From: Desulfobacterium sp.
Lineage (GTDB): Bacteria > Desulfobacterota > Desulfobacteria > Desulfobacterales > Desulfobacteraceae
Assembly (NCBI GenBank): GCA_016342325.1
Contig: JAEINR010000007.1
Coordinates: forward strand, 53,017 to 117,016
Direction of reading: 5' to 3'
DNA length: 64,000 nucleotides
The translations under genes and the position numbers were made by a program. The notes beneath the pieces were generated by a model. The model did no database searches, had not been told where the DNA came from, and saw only the letters and a list, made by a program, of their open reading frames with translations. Positions 1 through 9,439 of the stretch are shown piece after piece. The first letter of the stretch is position 1, and each line of letters starts with the position of its first letter.

Positions 1-234
1 CACCGGTTCGATGCCCATCTGCTTGAGATGGATGCAGGCGGCAAGGGAACTCATCCGGGTCGTGGATGTCTGGTTGTCGGTAATATTGACGGCATCCACA
101 TGATCTTTGATCAAAGCCCCCTTTGAAGTGACAGCCGCAGGATCGCTGCCCCGGGGGGGACCACACTCACTGGTTACGGCAAGATTGCCCTGTTTCAGAA
201 TCTTTTCCAGTCTACTCGGTGTATTTAAGCTCAT
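1..234 (-). CDS. metF: Methylenetetrahydrofolate reductase (MetF), N-terminal part only
   Basis: The first 78 codons of a minus-strand gene run off the left edge of the window. The peptide begins MSLNTPSRLEKILKQGNLAV and continues with TSECGPPRG and VDAVNITDNQTSTTRMS, which is the first strand and flavin/folate-barrel region typical of MetF-family 5,10-methylene-tetrahydrofolate reductases. Its ATG overlaps the TGA stop of metV (ATGA), so the two are translationally coupled. Known from acetogens: MetF and MetV form one complex that reduces methylene-THF to methyl-THF. A second MetF-like gene lies at the far end of the same cluster. Only the N-terminus is visible, so catalytic integrity cannot be judged. 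Confidence 0.85.
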   Translation of the reverse strand, partial: MSLNTPSRLEKILKQGNLAVTSECGPPRGSDPAAVTSKGALIKDHVDAVNITDNQTSTTRMSSLAACIHLKQMGIEPV

Positions 235-899
235 ACCTGAACATCCTCCCTCACCACTTTTCGGGGCCCCCCTGCCCGTTCCGTTGACCAATCCTTAATG
301 GGCGCCACGATTTCGTAATCCTCCATTCTGCCAAGGGCCTTTAACCGGTCAATGATCAACTGCCATGCGCAGTCAAGCTCGGCGTTGATCTCGCACTTCC
401 CCTTGGTGGACCCGCCGCAGGGACCGTTCATGATCCGTTTGGCGCATCTTGAAATCGGACAGATACCCGCCGTCTTTCCCAGCACGCACTCCCCGCAGGC
501 CTGGCACCGTTCGGTCCACATGCCCCGCTGCTCGTTGGCGCCCAGAAAACAGGTGTTGACCCCGGGGAGCACCGGCGTTGTGAGATATTTCTCCGCGGTA
601 AACTGGACCCCCACCCCGCAGGCAAGGGAGAGAACGGCATCGTACTGGTCGACCACGTCCCGGATCTCCTCAAGATATTCATGGTCGCACTGGCGCTCCA
701 GGGTCCGCTCATGGATTTTCCGCTCCTGTCCCTCCTTGAGAAAGTGCATCCGAAGCACGGAAGCCAGGACTTCCACCTCCTTCTTTCCCCCGGCCTCGCA
801 CACGGTAACACACTCGTTGCATCCAAGGACTAGGATCCGCTCGTAATTCTTGACCTGGTCAATGATCTCTTGAATGGGCTTTTTATCGGCTATTATCAT
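231..899 (-). CDS. metV: MetV-type zinc/iron-sulfur subunit of methylene-THF reductase
   Basis: A 222-residue Cys-rich protein. It has CNECVTVCEAGG near the N-terminus and a C-terminal cluster CQACGECVLGKTAGICP, then RCAKRIMNGPCGGSTKGKC, the signature of the MetF C-terminal/MetV family (methylene-THF reductase C-terminal domain). I chose the ATG at 899 (MIIADKKP), which has an AGAGG ribosome site nine bases upstream. A longer frame to 959 would run through a repeat element and has no ribosome site. The 60-bp gap to mvhD holds a copy of a GGGGTCAGGC-type repeat. Inferred role: passes electrons from the MvhD/HdrA module to MetF. Stop overlaps the next metF start. Confidence 0.85.
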   Translation of the reverse strand: MIIADKKPIQEIIDQVKNYERILVLGCNECVTVCEAGGKKEVEVLASVLRMHFLKEGQERKIHERTLERQCDHEYLEEIRDVVDQYDAVLSLACGVGVQFTAEKYLTTPVLPGVNTCFLGANEQRGMWTERCQACGECVLGKTAGICPISRCAKRIMNGPCGGSTKGKCEINAELDCAWQLIIDRLKALGRMEDYEIVAPIKDWSTERAGGPRKVVREDVQV

Positions 900-935
900 C
901 TGGATGACCTCTTTTTTATATGAAACTCCGGTTAA

Positions 936-958
936 ACGATAAGCTAGGCCTGACCCCA
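936..958. repeat. Single half-site of GGGGTCAGGC-type intergenic repeat
   Basis: Reading the minus strand, TGGGGTCAGGCCTAGCTTAT matches the arms of the inverted repeat at 26380-26450 with one base changed. It sits in the only sizeable gap of the metF-hdrA-mvhD-metV cluster, between mvhD and metV. Confidence 0.6.
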
Positions 959-962
959 TTTT

Positions 963-1403
963 CTAGGCAGCCAGTTTCCGTTTCCGTATGGCTTCCCTGA
1001 TGGGGGACGGCCCAAGCCCACGAATCCGCTGGTCCATCTCATTGGCGTACTTTGCAAACAGGGGCCCCTCGCCGGAGGACAGATTGTACATCTGAACCCG
1101 CTCGCCCCCCACGCCCACGGCATCCAGGAGGCGGGCGACCTGTTCAACCCGCTTTCTTGCCCTGAAATTGCCGGTACTGAAATGGCAGTCCCCCTCCATA
1201 CATCCCACCACATAAACGCCGTCCGCCCCCCGCTCAAAGGCCCTGAGCATGTGGATCAGATCAATTTTTCCGGTACAGGGAAGACGGATGATCCGAAAAT
1301 CCGCCGGGCACTTCAACCTCATGGAACCTGCCAGGTCCGCGGCTGAATACCCTCAATAGTTACAGCAGAACGCAAGAATCACAGGTGTAAAGTCCTTTGT
1401 CAT
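963..1403 (-). CDS. mvhD: MvhD-like iron-sulfur electron-transfer protein, selenocysteine-containing
   Basis: Reading from the ATG at 1403 gives [17 protein letters not shown] then GYSAADLAGSMR and on in the same frame to a stop at 963: 146 residues, with codon 17 an in-frame TGA (1355-1353). The family normally has a Cys in this CCNYC motif, so UGA most likely encodes selenocysteine. Later residues PCTGKIDLIHMLRAF and GVYVVGCMEGDCHF are diagnostic of the methyl-viologen-reducing hydrogenase delta subunit. Without recoding, the protein would start at 1322 and lose its first cluster-binding motif. The start overlaps the hdrA stop (ATGA). In known complexes MvhD delivers electrons to HdrA; here the source is unknown. 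Confidence 0.88.
1323..1338 (-). promoter_or_regulatory. Candidate selenocysteine-insertion hairpin in mvhD
   Basis: Fourteen bases after the UGA of mvhD the minus strand reads GGACCTGGCAGGTTCC, which folds into a short stem (GGA/TCC and CCT/AGG with one bulged T) and a G-containing loop. The spacing suits bacterial SECIS elements, which lie within the coding sequence just after UGA. Seen by eye, not folded by program. Confidence 0.4.
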
Positions 1404-4400
1404 ACGACCTCCTCCAGCAAGGCTTCCACCTTGCTGAGCAATTGGTTGTCCTCATACCAGTTCAGTTTGATGGTCTTGGCCGGGCATTCGGATGCACACA
1501 CGCCGCACCCGTGGCAGAGGGCAGCGTCTATGAAACTCACCCCCTCGTCATTGATTACCGGAACTTCATAGGGACAGGAGCGAACACAGATGAGACAGGA
1601 AGCGCAGTGTTCGGGATCCACCTCTGCCGTCACAGCGGAGAGGGTGAGATACTCCTGGGAAAGGAAGGTCGTGGCCCTTGAGGCGGCGGCCATGGCCTGG
1701 CTGATGGTCTCACTGATCAGCTTGGGACTGTGGGCCGTTCCGCAAATAAACACGCCTTCGGTTGCCGATTCCACGGGCCTGAGCTTCACATGGGCCTCCA
1801 TGAAAAACCCCTCCGGGTTCCGGCCGATCTTGAGAATGGAGGAGAGCTCTTCCGTGTCAGCGGCGGTCACGCCGGCGGAAAGCGCCAGAAGATCGGCATC
1901 CACCGCAAGCTTTCTGCCAAGGACATGGTCTGTGAAGGTCACCAGAAGTCCCGTGTCCGTCTCTTCCACCACCGGGGGATCCTCCCGGTCAAATCGGAAG
2001 AAGAGCACCCCGAGATTCCTTGCCTCGGTATAGTATTCTTCGAGCATGGCATACATCCGCATGTCCCTGTAGAGGATGAACACCTGGGCGTCGGGATTGC
2101 GTTTCTTGATGGTGAGGGCATTTTTCACTGCCGCCTGGCAGCATACCCTGGAGCAGTTGGGATTGTCCGCATTCCTGGACCCCACACACTGGATCATCAC
2201 CGCCTGGTCGACGTCACCTGCCCCCTCGTCTTCAAGCCGTTGGGAAAGTTCGGTCTGGGTGACCACCCGGTCGCTCTCAGGATAGAGGTACTCCACAGGG
2301 GTGTACTCGTCAGCTCCGGTGGCGATGATCATCACGCCGTGGTCGATCTTTCGTTCGTACATGCCCGGCCCCACCAGCACCTCGGTGGTAAAATTGCCCT
2401 TATACCCGGTGAACCCGACAATGAGGGATTCCTTGAGCACCTGGATCCGTTCATGGGCCTCGACCCGGGCCGCAAGTTTTGCCACATAATCCCGGATGTC
2501 CGCCCCCTCCACCGTGGTGATCAGGCGGTTTCCAAGGCCTCCGAGTTGATTTTCCTTTTCCACAAGCACCACGTCAAAGCCCTGGTCGCCAAGGCCCTTT
2601 GCTGCGGTCATGCCGGCAATACCGCCGCCGATCACGAGGGCCCTCTTTGTAACCGAGATCCTTTTTTCATGGAGGGGAGTAAGGGTTGCCACCCGTGCCA
2701 CGGCCATGCGAACCAGATCCTTTGCCTTGTTCGTGGCTTTTTCAGGAGTGTCATAGTGCATCCAGGAATCCTGGTTTCTGATGTTTGCCATCTCAAACAG
2801 GTACTTGTTGAGTCCGCTCTTCTCCAGGGTATCCATGAAGATGCTCTCATGGGTCTTTGGGGTGCAGGAAGCCACCACCACCCGGTTGAGCCCCTCCTCC
2901 TGGATCTTCTTTTTGATCCCGTCCTGGGCATCCTGGGAGCAGGTAAAAAGGTTCATTTCCGTATATACAACGTTGGGCAATGTTTTGGCATAATCGTTCA
3001 CCAGGTCAACATCCACGATGCCGGCGATGTTAATGCCGCATTTGCAGACAAAGACACCAATCCTGGGCGCTTCCTTGCGAACATCCCGCTCCTCAACCGG
3101 TTCCACCGACCGGGTGCGGGTATTTCTCGCCCGGACAAGCGCCTTGCCGGCGGCACAGGCGGCTCCGCTTGCTTCCGTGACCGAGGAGGGGATATCCTTG
3201 GGCCCCTGGAACACCCCTGCCACATAGACCCCGGGCCGTGAACTCTCCAGGGGATTGAAGGGAGAGGTCTTTGCAAACCCGTAGGTGTCAAGGTCCACCC
3301 CCATGCGCCGGGCAAGGGCCTGGTTTTCCGGGGGTATCTCAAGGCCCACGGACAGGATCACCATGTCAAATTCCTCGGTGACCATGGTTCCGGTTTCGTC
3401 CGCGTAATTCAGAATTAGATTCCCGGTTTCCCTGACCTCATCCACGCTGTGGATCCTTGATTTCACGAACCTCACATTGTCCTCGTCCCTGGCCCGGGCA
3501 TAATATTTCTCGTAATCCTTGCCAAAAGTGCGCATGTCCATGTTGAAAATGGCGCAGTCAAGCGCCTTTTTCGAATGCTCCTTGGCGATCATGGCGTCCT
3601 TGACCGCATACATGCAGCAGACAGAAGAGCAATAGCCGTTATTGCACCGGTTGGTGTCCCTGGAGCCGATGCACTGGAGCCAGGCGATCCTGTCTGGCTC
3701 TTTGTTGTCCGACGGCCGGGCAAGATGGCCCATGGTCGGACCGCCTGCACTCAGGATCCGCTCAAACTCAAGGCTTGTCATGACATTTGGGGACCGCTTG
3801 TACATGTATGTGTCGTCAAGGTTTGACGGATCAAAGGGCCGACTTCCCGAGGCCATGATCACCGAGCCCACGGAAAGATCCCGCTCCACCGGCAGTTGAA
3901 AATGATCGATGGCGCCGGCAAGGCAGGCGTCCACGCACTGGTAGCACTCGGAGCAGATGCCGCAGGAAAGACAGCGGGAGGCCTCCTCCATGACCTGGTC
4001 AAGGTTAAGTCCCAGGTTCACCTCGTTAAAATTTTCCGCCCTTTTTTCCCTGGCAAGCTTTTGGTGGGCAACCCTGGGCTTATGGGGTTCGCCCAACACC
4101 TCGGGCTTTTCAAACTCAAACTGACGCTCCCGGTCCAGGGAGAGGTCCTCGTTATTGAGGTAACGATGGATGCTGGTTGCCGCGGCCTTGCCCGAGGCCA
4201 CGGCATCCACCACGGATTTAGGGCCGTACACGGCATCTCCGCCTGCAAACACCCAAGGGATAGGGGTCTGGAGGGTGACGCCATCTGCCTTGAGTCCACC
4301 CTGGGGGGTAACTGAAATCCCCTGGGGGTCGGCAAACGAAAGTTCTCCGGTCTGGCCGATGGCAACGATCACATGGTCGCAGGCCAGGGTGGTGATATCG

Positions 4401-5842
4401 GTCTCATCATATTGGGGATTAAATCGGCCGTTCTTGTCAAACACGGACCTGCACCGCTTGAACTCCACGCCTGTGACAAACGCCTGTTTTCCAATGAACC
4501 GAACAGGCCCCAGGCTGTTTTCAATGGCCACCCCCTCCTCCAGGGCATCCTCGATCTCATAGTCCCAGGCGGGCATCTCCTCCCTTTTCTCCAGGCAGAC
4601 CATGATGACCTCTTCGGCCCCAAGACGCCGTGCGGTCAGGGCGACATCCACGGCCACATTGCCGCCGCCGATGACAACCACCCGTCCGTCAAGCCGTTCT
4701 GCGGTTTCCAGGGCCGCCGCCTTGAGAAAGGAGACCCCCTTGAGCACCCCGTTGAACCCTTCGCCGCTAATCCCAAGCCCCCGGCTTCCGTGGAGACCGA
4801 CGGCGATAAACACTGCGCCATACCCCTCTTTTTTAAGGCTGTCCAGGGTGATGTCGATGCCGAACTCCACATGGGTCTGGATATCGACCCCCAGGCCCTC
4901 GATGACGGCGATCTCCTTTTCAAGTTCTGTGTTGGGCAGGCGATACCCGGGAATTCCCACGGCCATCATGCCGCCCTTGACGGGCAGCTTTTCAAACACC
5001 GTGACCCCGTATCCCTGCTGGGCCAGGAAATAGGCCGCTGTAAGCCCGGCAGGACCCGCGCCCACGATGGCAACCCGCTCTTCCCTCTTTTCCGGAATTT
5101 CAGGCAGATAGGGTTCATCTCCTTCAAGATCGAGATCCCCGAGGAACCGATGGAGGTGCTGGATGGCCAGGGGACCCTCGAGGCCCCCCCGGGTACACTC
5201 GGCCTCACAGGGATGATGGCACACCCTGCCGCAGGATCCCGGAAACGGATGCTCCTGTTTGAACAACTTCAGGGCCTCTTGATGCTTGCCCTGGCCCATG
5301 AGCGCGATGAACCCCTGGATGCTCACATGGGCGGGACAGGTTGCCTTGCACGGCGCAGTGGAGCGCTTCGAAATGCCGAAAGCGCCGGGAATCGCCTGTT
5401 CATACTGCTTGAAGATCGCCTTTCTCGTGTTGAGTCCCTGGTTGTGCTCGCTTTGCACATCCACCGGACACACCTTGGCACACTCCCCGCAGCTGGTGCA
5501 TTTTGAAAGATCCACATACCTGGGCTTCTCTCGAATCCGGGCCGTGAAGTCACCCTTTTCCCCCTCAAGTGCCAAAAGCTCCGTATTGGTTAACAACTCA
5601 ATGTTCAGATGCCGGCCGACCTCGACCAGTTTCGGTGAGATGACTCACATGGTGCAGTCATTTGTGGGGAACGTCTTGTCGAGCTGGGCCATCATCCCCC
5701 CGATGGCATGGGAGCGCTCAACCAGGTAGACATAGTAGCCTGAGCTTGCAAGATCGATGGCAGACTGCATCCCTGCAATGCCGCCCCCCAGCACCATGAC
5801 CGCCCCGGCAATATTATTTGTGGACATCGATCTTTCCGTCAT
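1400..5842 (-). CDS. hdrA: Large HdrA-like flavoprotein with GltD/NfnB-like insert, selenocysteine-containing
   Basis: The reading frame from 5842 gives 65 residues (Rossmann [16 protein letters not shown], then [10 protein letters not shown]), an in-frame TGA at 5647-5645, and continues in the same frame with [18 protein letters not shown] to 1400, 1480 residues in all. HdrA proteins have a conserved Cys at this place (DCSMC), so codon 66 is very likely selenocysteine. Order of domains: HdrA FAD part (1-110); [4Fe-4S] [12 protein letters not shown] (about 115-125); GltD/NfnB-like insert with [19 protein letters not shown] and a GAGPAG dinucleotide fold (about 165-570); second HdrA segment with [13 protein letters not shown]; another FAD/Rossmann unit [12 protein letters not shown]; and two C-terminal clusters [12 protein letters not shown] and [12 protein letters not shown]. 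The insert suggests NAD(P)H input and flavin-based bifurcation with MvhD/MetVF. A start at residue 6 (MSTNN) is possible. Confidence 0.92.
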
Positions 5843-5938
5843 ATCATACCCCCTACCCTTTTAATCGTTTCGGTATCGGCTTTTTCCCTGCGGATTGATG
5901 AGCGATTTCCATCAGATCATCCCGCCTACCCTTTTAAA
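5828..5938 (-). repeat. Direct ~36-bp repeat covering the metF 3' end and the hdrA start
   Basis: Two similar stretches, 5903-5938 and 5828-5863, share TTAAAAGGGTAGG and the following ATGAT, GGAAA and TCG blocks, 75 bp apart. The upstream copy contains the metF stop; the downstream copy contains the hdrA ribosome site. Between them a 19-codon frame (5912-5853) begins MEIAHQSAGK and ends RLKG, copying the LKG end of the upstream MetF. Looks like a local duplication. Confidence 0.5.
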
Positions 5939-6810
5939 CCTTCCATGACCCCCAGTATTTCGGGAAGCTTTCCTTCCCATCCCATGCACGAAACATTGAC
6001 ACCGCCAAAGCCATGTTCCCTCACCCCGGCAATCAGCTTCTTTGCCATTTCAACCGAGGCCCTTACCTTATCAGGCGCCTGTTGAAGGGTCTGGATCACC
6101 GTATCCGGCAGGGTGACATGGGAAACGTTCCTGGCCATGTACCTTGCCATGCCCAGGGACTTCAAAAGCAGGACCGTGGGAATGATGGTGACTCCGTTCT
6201 TCATGGCGGTTCGCAAAAACGGCTCTGTCATGGAAAACTCAAACAGGGGCTGGGTGATGAAATAGCGAACGCCAAGGTCGATCATCCGCTTCATCCGGTC
6301 AAGCTCCTTCTCCCGCTCCCCGCCCCGAAGACAGGTTTCAAGGGCTGCACCCTTGAGAATATCCGGGGTGCCGTTCAGCTCAACACCGGCGAAATCGCGT
6401 CCGTTTTCAAGGGAGACAAGCCCTGCCAGGAGTTCGTCCAGGGTGATATCGTACACCGCTTTTGCGTCAACATGGTCCCCCTTTGACGGTTCCTCACCGG
6501 TCACCACCATGAGGGCATCGATCCCCAGGGCATTGGCAGCCAGGATATCGCCCTGGAGTGCAAGGCGATTCCTGTCCCTACAGGAGACCTGCATAATGGT
6601 GCCAAGCCCGTTCTGCCGAAGCACCAGGCTTGCCCCGAGGGAGGTCATGCGCATGACACCACTGGTCATTTCCGGCACAAGAAAGGCATCGACAACGCCC
6701 TTGACATTGAGGGCATTGTTTACCATGACCGAGACATCCGTTCCCTTGGGCGGATCGATCTGAACAAGACAGGCGAATTCGCCGGTTTCTAACCTTTTCC
6801 TAAACTGCAT
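5926..6810 (-). CDS. MetF-like methylenetetrahydrofolate reductase paralogue
   Basis: A 294-residue TIM-barrel protein of the MetF family: it has VQIDPPKGTD near the N-terminus, GIDALMVVTGEEPSKGDH, FAGVELNGTPD and the YFITQPLFEF motif followed by a PTVLLLKSLGMARYM strand. It is the first gene of the hdrA-mvhD-metV-metF group and lacks a MetV-like C-terminal extension. It differs from the metF at the left edge, so the cluster carries two MetF-type subunits. Whether both reduce methylene-THF or one is a structural subunit cannot be told from sequence. Upstream lies a 450-bp divergent regulatory region. Confidence 0.85.
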   Translation of the reverse strand: MQFRKRLETGEFACLVQIDPPKGTDVSVMVNNALNVKGVVDAFLVPEMTSGVMRMTSLGASLVLRQNGLGTIMQVSCRDRNRLALQGDILAANALGIDALMVVTGEEPSKGDHVDAKAVYDITLDELLAGLVSLENGRDFAGVELNGTPDILKGAALETCLRGGEREKELDRMKRMIDLGVRYFITQPLFEFSMTEPFLRTAMKNGVTIIPTVLLLKSLGMARYMARNVSHVTLPDTVIQTLQQAPDKVRASVEMAKKLIAGVREHGFGGVNVSCMGWEGKLPEILGVMEGLKG

Positions 6811-7264
6811 GGGTGCACCTCCGAAAAAGCGATCCGGTTAATATAACGATTTTTTCGCGTATGGTTAATAGCCGTATACTGAGATGAGCATTATATAAAT
6901 GCGATACGAACGATAGCGGGGTGGTAAAACTCTATGATTAGCTGTAAAAAGCGCTCAAAGAGCCCATCTCATCTAATTTACAAATTTCGTCTGATTTACA
7001 GATCTTATCTGATTTTACAAATTCTGCATGGGTTTTTATAATATTTACTAATTGAATCATGGCGGGTTTGTCAAGAGTTATTTACTAACTGAAGGATATT
7101 CGCCATTATCAATGGGAGAATAAAACCCCATTGAGATCCAATCCGGGGTTACCCCCTATATTAAGGTTGATTTATGAAGGTAGATTAATTATAGATATCT
7201 ATTATAGTTGATCGATTTTTATCCGGAGAGAGACGAAAGCGGGCCAGACATACTAAGAGGTGCA
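6811..7264. other. AT-rich divergent intergenic region, metF-like gene / HDOD kinase
   Basis: About 450 bp without a plausible gene. On the minus strand a TTGACA at 7074-7069 could be the -35 of the metF-hdrA operon, although no good -10 follows at 16-18 bp. Three tandem 18-bp repeats (6972-7026) lie between this and the gene. On the plus side the kinase gene has AAGAGG before its ATG at 7265 but I see no convincing promoter. Confidence 0.5.
6972..7026. repeat. Three tandem 18-bp repeats, probable regulator-binding sites
   Basis: Units start at 6972, 6990 and 7008 and read TCTAATTTACAAATTTCG, TCTGATTTACAGATCTTA and TCTGATTTTACAAATTCTG, exactly 18 bp apart at their starts. Position in a divergent promoter region suggests an operator array for the metF-hdrA operon, the kinase gene, or both. 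Confidence 0.6.
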
Positions 7265-9427
7265 ATGATATCGCGAAACAGAACATTTGAAAGGATCAGA
7301 CAGTCGGGAAACCTTCCCCAGCTTCCCCAGGTGGTGATCAAGCTGATCGATGCCTGCAACGACGACGAAACAGACATCCGGGATCTGTCCCAGATCATTT
7401 CCGCGGATCCCGGGCTGACATCCAGGTTGATGGCGATCATCGGTTCTGCCTATCTCAATATCCCCAAGGCCCCTGACACCATCGAGGCCGCCGTCGTGTA
7501 CCTTGGAATGGATACCATCAAAAACATCGCGATCAGCGCCTCTGCCATGCATGTGTTCAAGCTCTCCAGTATCAAGTCCGAGTTCAATATCGCAACCTTC
7601 TGGAACCACTCTTATAAATGTGCTGTTCTCGCAAAAAAAATCGCCATGGAATTTAAGCACTCCCAGCCGGATGAAGCGTTTCTTGCGGGACTCCTCCACG
7701 AGATCGGAAAACTCATGCTTGTCCGGAACTTCCCCGAAGAGTATGGGGAGATTATGGCGAACCAGGGGGATGAAAAGGACCGAATCGCAGCAGAGAAGGA
7801 GAGATTCGACACAACCACCGAGGAGATCAGTTCCTGGCTGTTCGACCAGTGGCACCTGAGTCCCCTCATGGCCGATGCCGTGCTTTACGTAAACGCCCCT
7901 CCCGGGGAGATCGCCAACGCCCTGGATCTTGTAAAGATCGTCTTTGTTTCCAACCGCCTTGCAGACAAGGGCGCGGAAGATCCGTCCGTGCTCGAGCTCA
8001 GCGGGATTAAACACACCCGGCTTGCAACCATGCTCACCCAGGCCGAGGAGGAAGCAAACACCATGGCCAAGAGCCTGGGCATCCCGACACCGGATTCCAA
8101 CGATTGCCAAGTGCTGGCCGACGACGCCCTGACCCGAAAGATCAAGGAGATCGCCCTCTTCCACGGGACCCTCCAGAACCTTTTGAATGCCGAAGAGATC
8201 GACTCGGTCCTGACCATCACCGAAAACGGCATCAAAATACTCTTCAACATTCCCCGGATCTTCTATTTTCTCTTTGATAAAGAAAAAAACCTTTTAACCG
8301 GAAAGGGCAACCCCAAGGACAAACACCACAGGATACTTGAGACCATTGCCATCCCCATGTCCAACACCTCAAGTTTTCTGACCACCTCGTTACAAAATAA
8401 CCGGATCATAAACAGCCTGGCGGCCAACAGCAACACGCCTGCCATCTCGGATATCCAGCTCACCCGGCTCCTGGAAACAGACGGTCTCTGCTGCATTCCC
8501 ATGAAGGCCTTTGACAACCCCGTGGGGGTGATTGTCCTTGGCATTGACCAGGTTCACAAAAACATGCTGATGGAGAACAACTCCCTGCTGAAGCTCTTTT
8601 CACGCCAGACAGCCATGTGCCTCCAGTCCCTGAACCATCGAAAAGAGTCTGAATCCATCCGCCAGAACGAAAGAATGCAGGCCTTTTCCGCCATCACCCG
8701 GAAGATCGTCCATGAGGTGAACAACCCCATCGGCATCATCACCAACTACCTGACCCAATTGAGCATGAAACTACCGGACAAACATCCGGTGCAGCCGGAG
8801 CTCAAGGTGGTCAAAGAAGAGATCGACCGCATCGCGGGGCTTATCCGCAAGCTATCGGATTTTTCAAAACCGAACATTGCCGAGTTCCAGTCCGTTGATA
8901 TCAACCAGCTCTACTCGGCACATCTTGAGTTCATCAAGAAGTCTTACCTGTTACCCAGGGGCATTGAGGCAAACCTGGTTGCCGCCCCGGATATTCCATC
9001 CATCACCACCGACAAGAACGGTCTCAAGCAGGTGCTGATCAACCTTGTTAAAAACGCAGCCGAAGCAATGGAGAACGGCGGTAGAATCAATATCAATATC
9101 CGCTTTGTTCCGGGATCATCCAAGATATTGATCGATGAGAAACGCAAAACACCGGGCAACATCGAAATCACCATCCAGGACAACGGGCCTGGAATTCCCG
9201 ATGCCGTCAAGGAGAAGCTGTTTGAACCCTACAACAGCACCAAGGGAGCCGACAACTCCGGGCTTGGACTCTCCATTGTTCACTCCATCATCCGAAGTCT
9301 CAGCGGCAGTATCACCTGCAAGAGCCGTCTAAATACGGGAACCTGCTTCACGATCCTGTTACCGGTTACCTCGCCGAAACCGGTTCTTTACCAGGTCATT
9401 GATGATGAACCCATTCATCAACACTAA
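7265..9427 (+). CDS. HDOD-GAF-histidine kinase
   Basis: A 720-residue cytoplasmic signalling protein. Residues about 15-210 form an HDOD domain (LPQLPQVVIKLIDAC, ISADPGLTSRLMAIIGSAY, FLAGLLHEIGKLML). A GAF-like sensor segment follows (about 280-470), then a HisKA dimer with the phospho-acceptor H-box KIVHEVNNPIG (about 497) and a HATPase domain with NLVKNAAEAM, DNGPGIPD and GLGLSIVHSI. I chose ATG 7265, preceded by AAGAGGTGCA, over an upstream TTG at 7208. HDOD proteins often act in regulatory switching. No cognate response regulator is adjacent; the next two genes (MshEN-type protein and FleN-like ATPase) follow closely and may form an operon. Confidence 0.88.
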   Translation: MISRNRTFERIRQSGNLPQLPQVVIKLIDACNDDETDIRDLSQIISADPGLTSRLMAIIGSAYLNIPKAPDTIEAAVVYLGMDTIKNIAISASAMHVFKLSSIKSEFNIATFWNHSYKCAVLAKKIAMEFKHSQPDEAFLAGLLHEIGKLMLVRNFPEEYGEIMANQGDEKDRIAAEKERFDTTTEEISSWLFDQWHLSPLMADAVLYVNAPPGEIANALDLVKIVFVSNRLADKGAEDPSVLELSGIKHTRLATMLTQAEEEANTMAKSLGIPTPDSNDCQVLADDALTRKIKEIALFHGTLQNLLNAEEIDSVLTITENGIKILFNIPRIFYFLFDKEKNLLTGKGNPKDKHHRILETIAIPMSNTSSFLTTSLQNNRIINSLAANSNTPAISDIQLTRLLETDGLCCIPMKAFDNPVGVIVLGIDQVHKNMLMENNSLLKLFSRQTAMCLQSLNHRKESESIRQNERMQAFSAITRKIVHEVNNPIGIITNYLTQLSMKLPDKHPVQPELKVVKEEIDRIAGLIRKLSDFSKPNIAEFQSVDINQLYSAHLEFIKKSYLLPRGIEANLVAAPDIPSITTDKNGLKQVLINLVKNAAEAMENGGRININIRFVPGSSKILIDEKRKTPGNIEITIQDNGPGIPDAVKEKLFEPYNSTKGADNSGLGLSIVHSIIRSLSGSITCKSRLNTGTCFTILLPVTSPKPVLYQVIDDEPIHQH

Positions 9428-9439
9428 AGGAAAACATCA

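Noticed and set aside
1730-3241. 503-codon plus-strand open frame
   Set aside because: It is antisense to hdrA, shows no family motifs, and arises from codon bias of the opposite strand.
4373-5506. 377-codon plus-strand open frame
   Set aside because: Also antisense to hdrA with no recognisable domain or ribosome site.
5645-5842. 65-residue separate protein ending at a TGA before hdrA
   Set aside because: Its sequence is the HdrA N-terminus and the same frame continues after TGA; a recoded UGA explains it better than a stop.
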